This document shows positions 63,320-64,000 of a DNA stretch of 64,000 nt, piece by piece; positions within the stretch are counted from its first letter, which is position 1, and the number at the start of each line of letters is the position of its first letter. A program made the translations under genes and the position numbers. Origin of the DNA: Acrasis kona (lineage: Eukaryota; Heterolobosea; Eutetramitea; Acrasida; Acrasidae); NCBI GenBank assembly GCA_026419775.2, contig JAOPGA020000576.1, positions 1-64,000 of the forward strand, given 5' to 3'. The notes below the pieces were generated by a model that saw nothing but the letters and a program-made list of their open reading frames with translations, had not been told where the DNA came from and made no database searches.

Positions 63320-64000
63320 GATGGATTTTGAACATTTTAGAGGAGAGTACACCGGAACAAAGAACAATATAAATAAATCTTTTGATCTAAATCTCTAATT
63401 CTTCTTTCGCAACTCACAAAAAGTCTCAAAGTGCACATTTCAAACAAAAACAAAGAAAATGCTATAATTATGAATTTATTATGAGGATTGCAGCACTAAT
63501 AAATCCAAACATTTAATTTCTATGAACAATGATATAAATCAATATAGCGGCGTGTGTTGTTTGTCTTCCGCAATGTAAACAATCTTCTGAAGTCAACCTT
63601 TAGGTCTGTTCCAAAGCAATATTGTTACTTGATCATTAATGTGACCTGAAAAATGTAATCATGCTTGATGTTTTAATTTCCAATCATGGACAATCCGATC
63701 ATACTATTATACTTGGCCTAAACAGTCTAAATGAGCAGGCAACGTGACGTTGTTATGGTAATTGGTATCTCTATAGCTGTCTTGGATTATTAAATTTCCT
63801 GACACGTCATAATCATCTAGTCGGCGGTGGAGATTTCCTCGCCTACTGAGGTCAGTCTGTCAAACTGTCCAGTCAATAGTTTGTTAATTTCTTGCATGTC
63901 GATTTCATAGTTGTGTCCCTACCTTACTTACAATTTAACAGACGACAGTTGGTGTTGGTTCTTATGGCCCATTTAAAAAAACTATTAAATAAATGTTCGA
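63320..64000. other. intergenic, nothing recognised
   Basis: About 680 nt after the YEATS gene. No coding frame of useful length, no tRNA-like box B and no clear repeat. The next gene must lie outside the window. Confidence 0.4.

Noticed and set aside
1-64000. tRNA, rRNA, CRISPR arrays and bacterial-type operons
   Set aside because: No box A/box B pair with a plausible cloverleaf, no rRNA-like stretch and no regularly spaced direct repeats were found by reading; gene structure is eukaryotic.

Overview
The window is nuclear DNA from a compact protist genome. Evidence: closely packed genes on both strands, about 56 reconstructable GT-AG introns (all but two of them 31-46 nt, many with a CTAAC/TACTAAC-like branch site just before the AG), the standard stop codons TAA/TAG/TGA, and typical eukaryotic genes (prohibitin, COQ5, VPS36, dynactin p25, RPL24, DDX47, YEATS4, p24, OSBP). 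Dynactin, a V-type H+-pyrophosphatase, a TET/JBP-like oxygenase and very short introns together would suit a free-living excavate or amoeba, for example a heterolobosean of the Acrasis/Naegleria type. That is inference; no rRNA or marker here proves it.

Layout. 1-9 kb: XMAP215 C-terminus, COQ5, several unknowns, a relic RNase H-like fragment, PHB2, a stand-alone RNA 5'-triphosphatase (capping) and a PPPDE peptidase. 9-15 kb: a nine-exon polytopic membrane lipase, a FRAG1/DRAM membrane protein and a cysteine-rich secreted protein. 15-27 kb: VPS36 head-to-head with a zinc-knuckle (Air-like) protein, a GNAT-like protein, a KCTD-like BTB protein, an ERG28-like protein, a helical-repeat protein, a GATA zinc finger and ESF2/ABT1. 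27-35 kb: a Kelch protein, p24, an oxysterol-binding protein, a Thr/Pro mucin-like gene with a 2-nt frame break and a 2TM protein. 35-41 kb: a disturbed accessory region with a Crinkler/RHS-type P-loop NTPase gene, NTPase and vWA-like fragments, small ORFs and five ambiguous bases nearby. 41-53 kb: a questin-oxidase-like protein, a polytopic protein, DCTN5, RPL24, a secreted lipase with an Arg/Ser tail, the second inverted copy of the cysteine-rich gene, a TPR protein and a mitochondrial carrier with microexons. 53-64 kb: a DCAF8-like WD40 protein, a V-PPase with an added N-terminal domain, a 2OG-oxygenase-BRCT protein divergent from a PARG-like gene, DDX47, an acidic unknown and a YEATS4-like protein.

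Most genes are single-copy housekeeping functions (microtubules, mitochondria, endosomes, mRNA capping, rRNA processing, chromatin) and do not form an operon-like unit. The parts most worth a second look are: (1) the ~1.65 kb inverted duplication whose arms (13.4-15.0 kb and 47.9-49.7 kb) bracket ~33 kb; (2) the Crinkler/RHS-like NTPase locus with two near-identical introns; (3) the divergent oxygenase-BRCT / PARG pair, which suggests a DNA-damage or DNA-modification role; and (4) unusual architectures (lipase plus RS tail, V-PPase plus ectodomain). Gene models were built by hand: exon junctions were chosen so that GT-AG ends, reading phase and family motifs agree. Many apparent starts were TTG/GTG, and I replaced them with the first supportable ATG.
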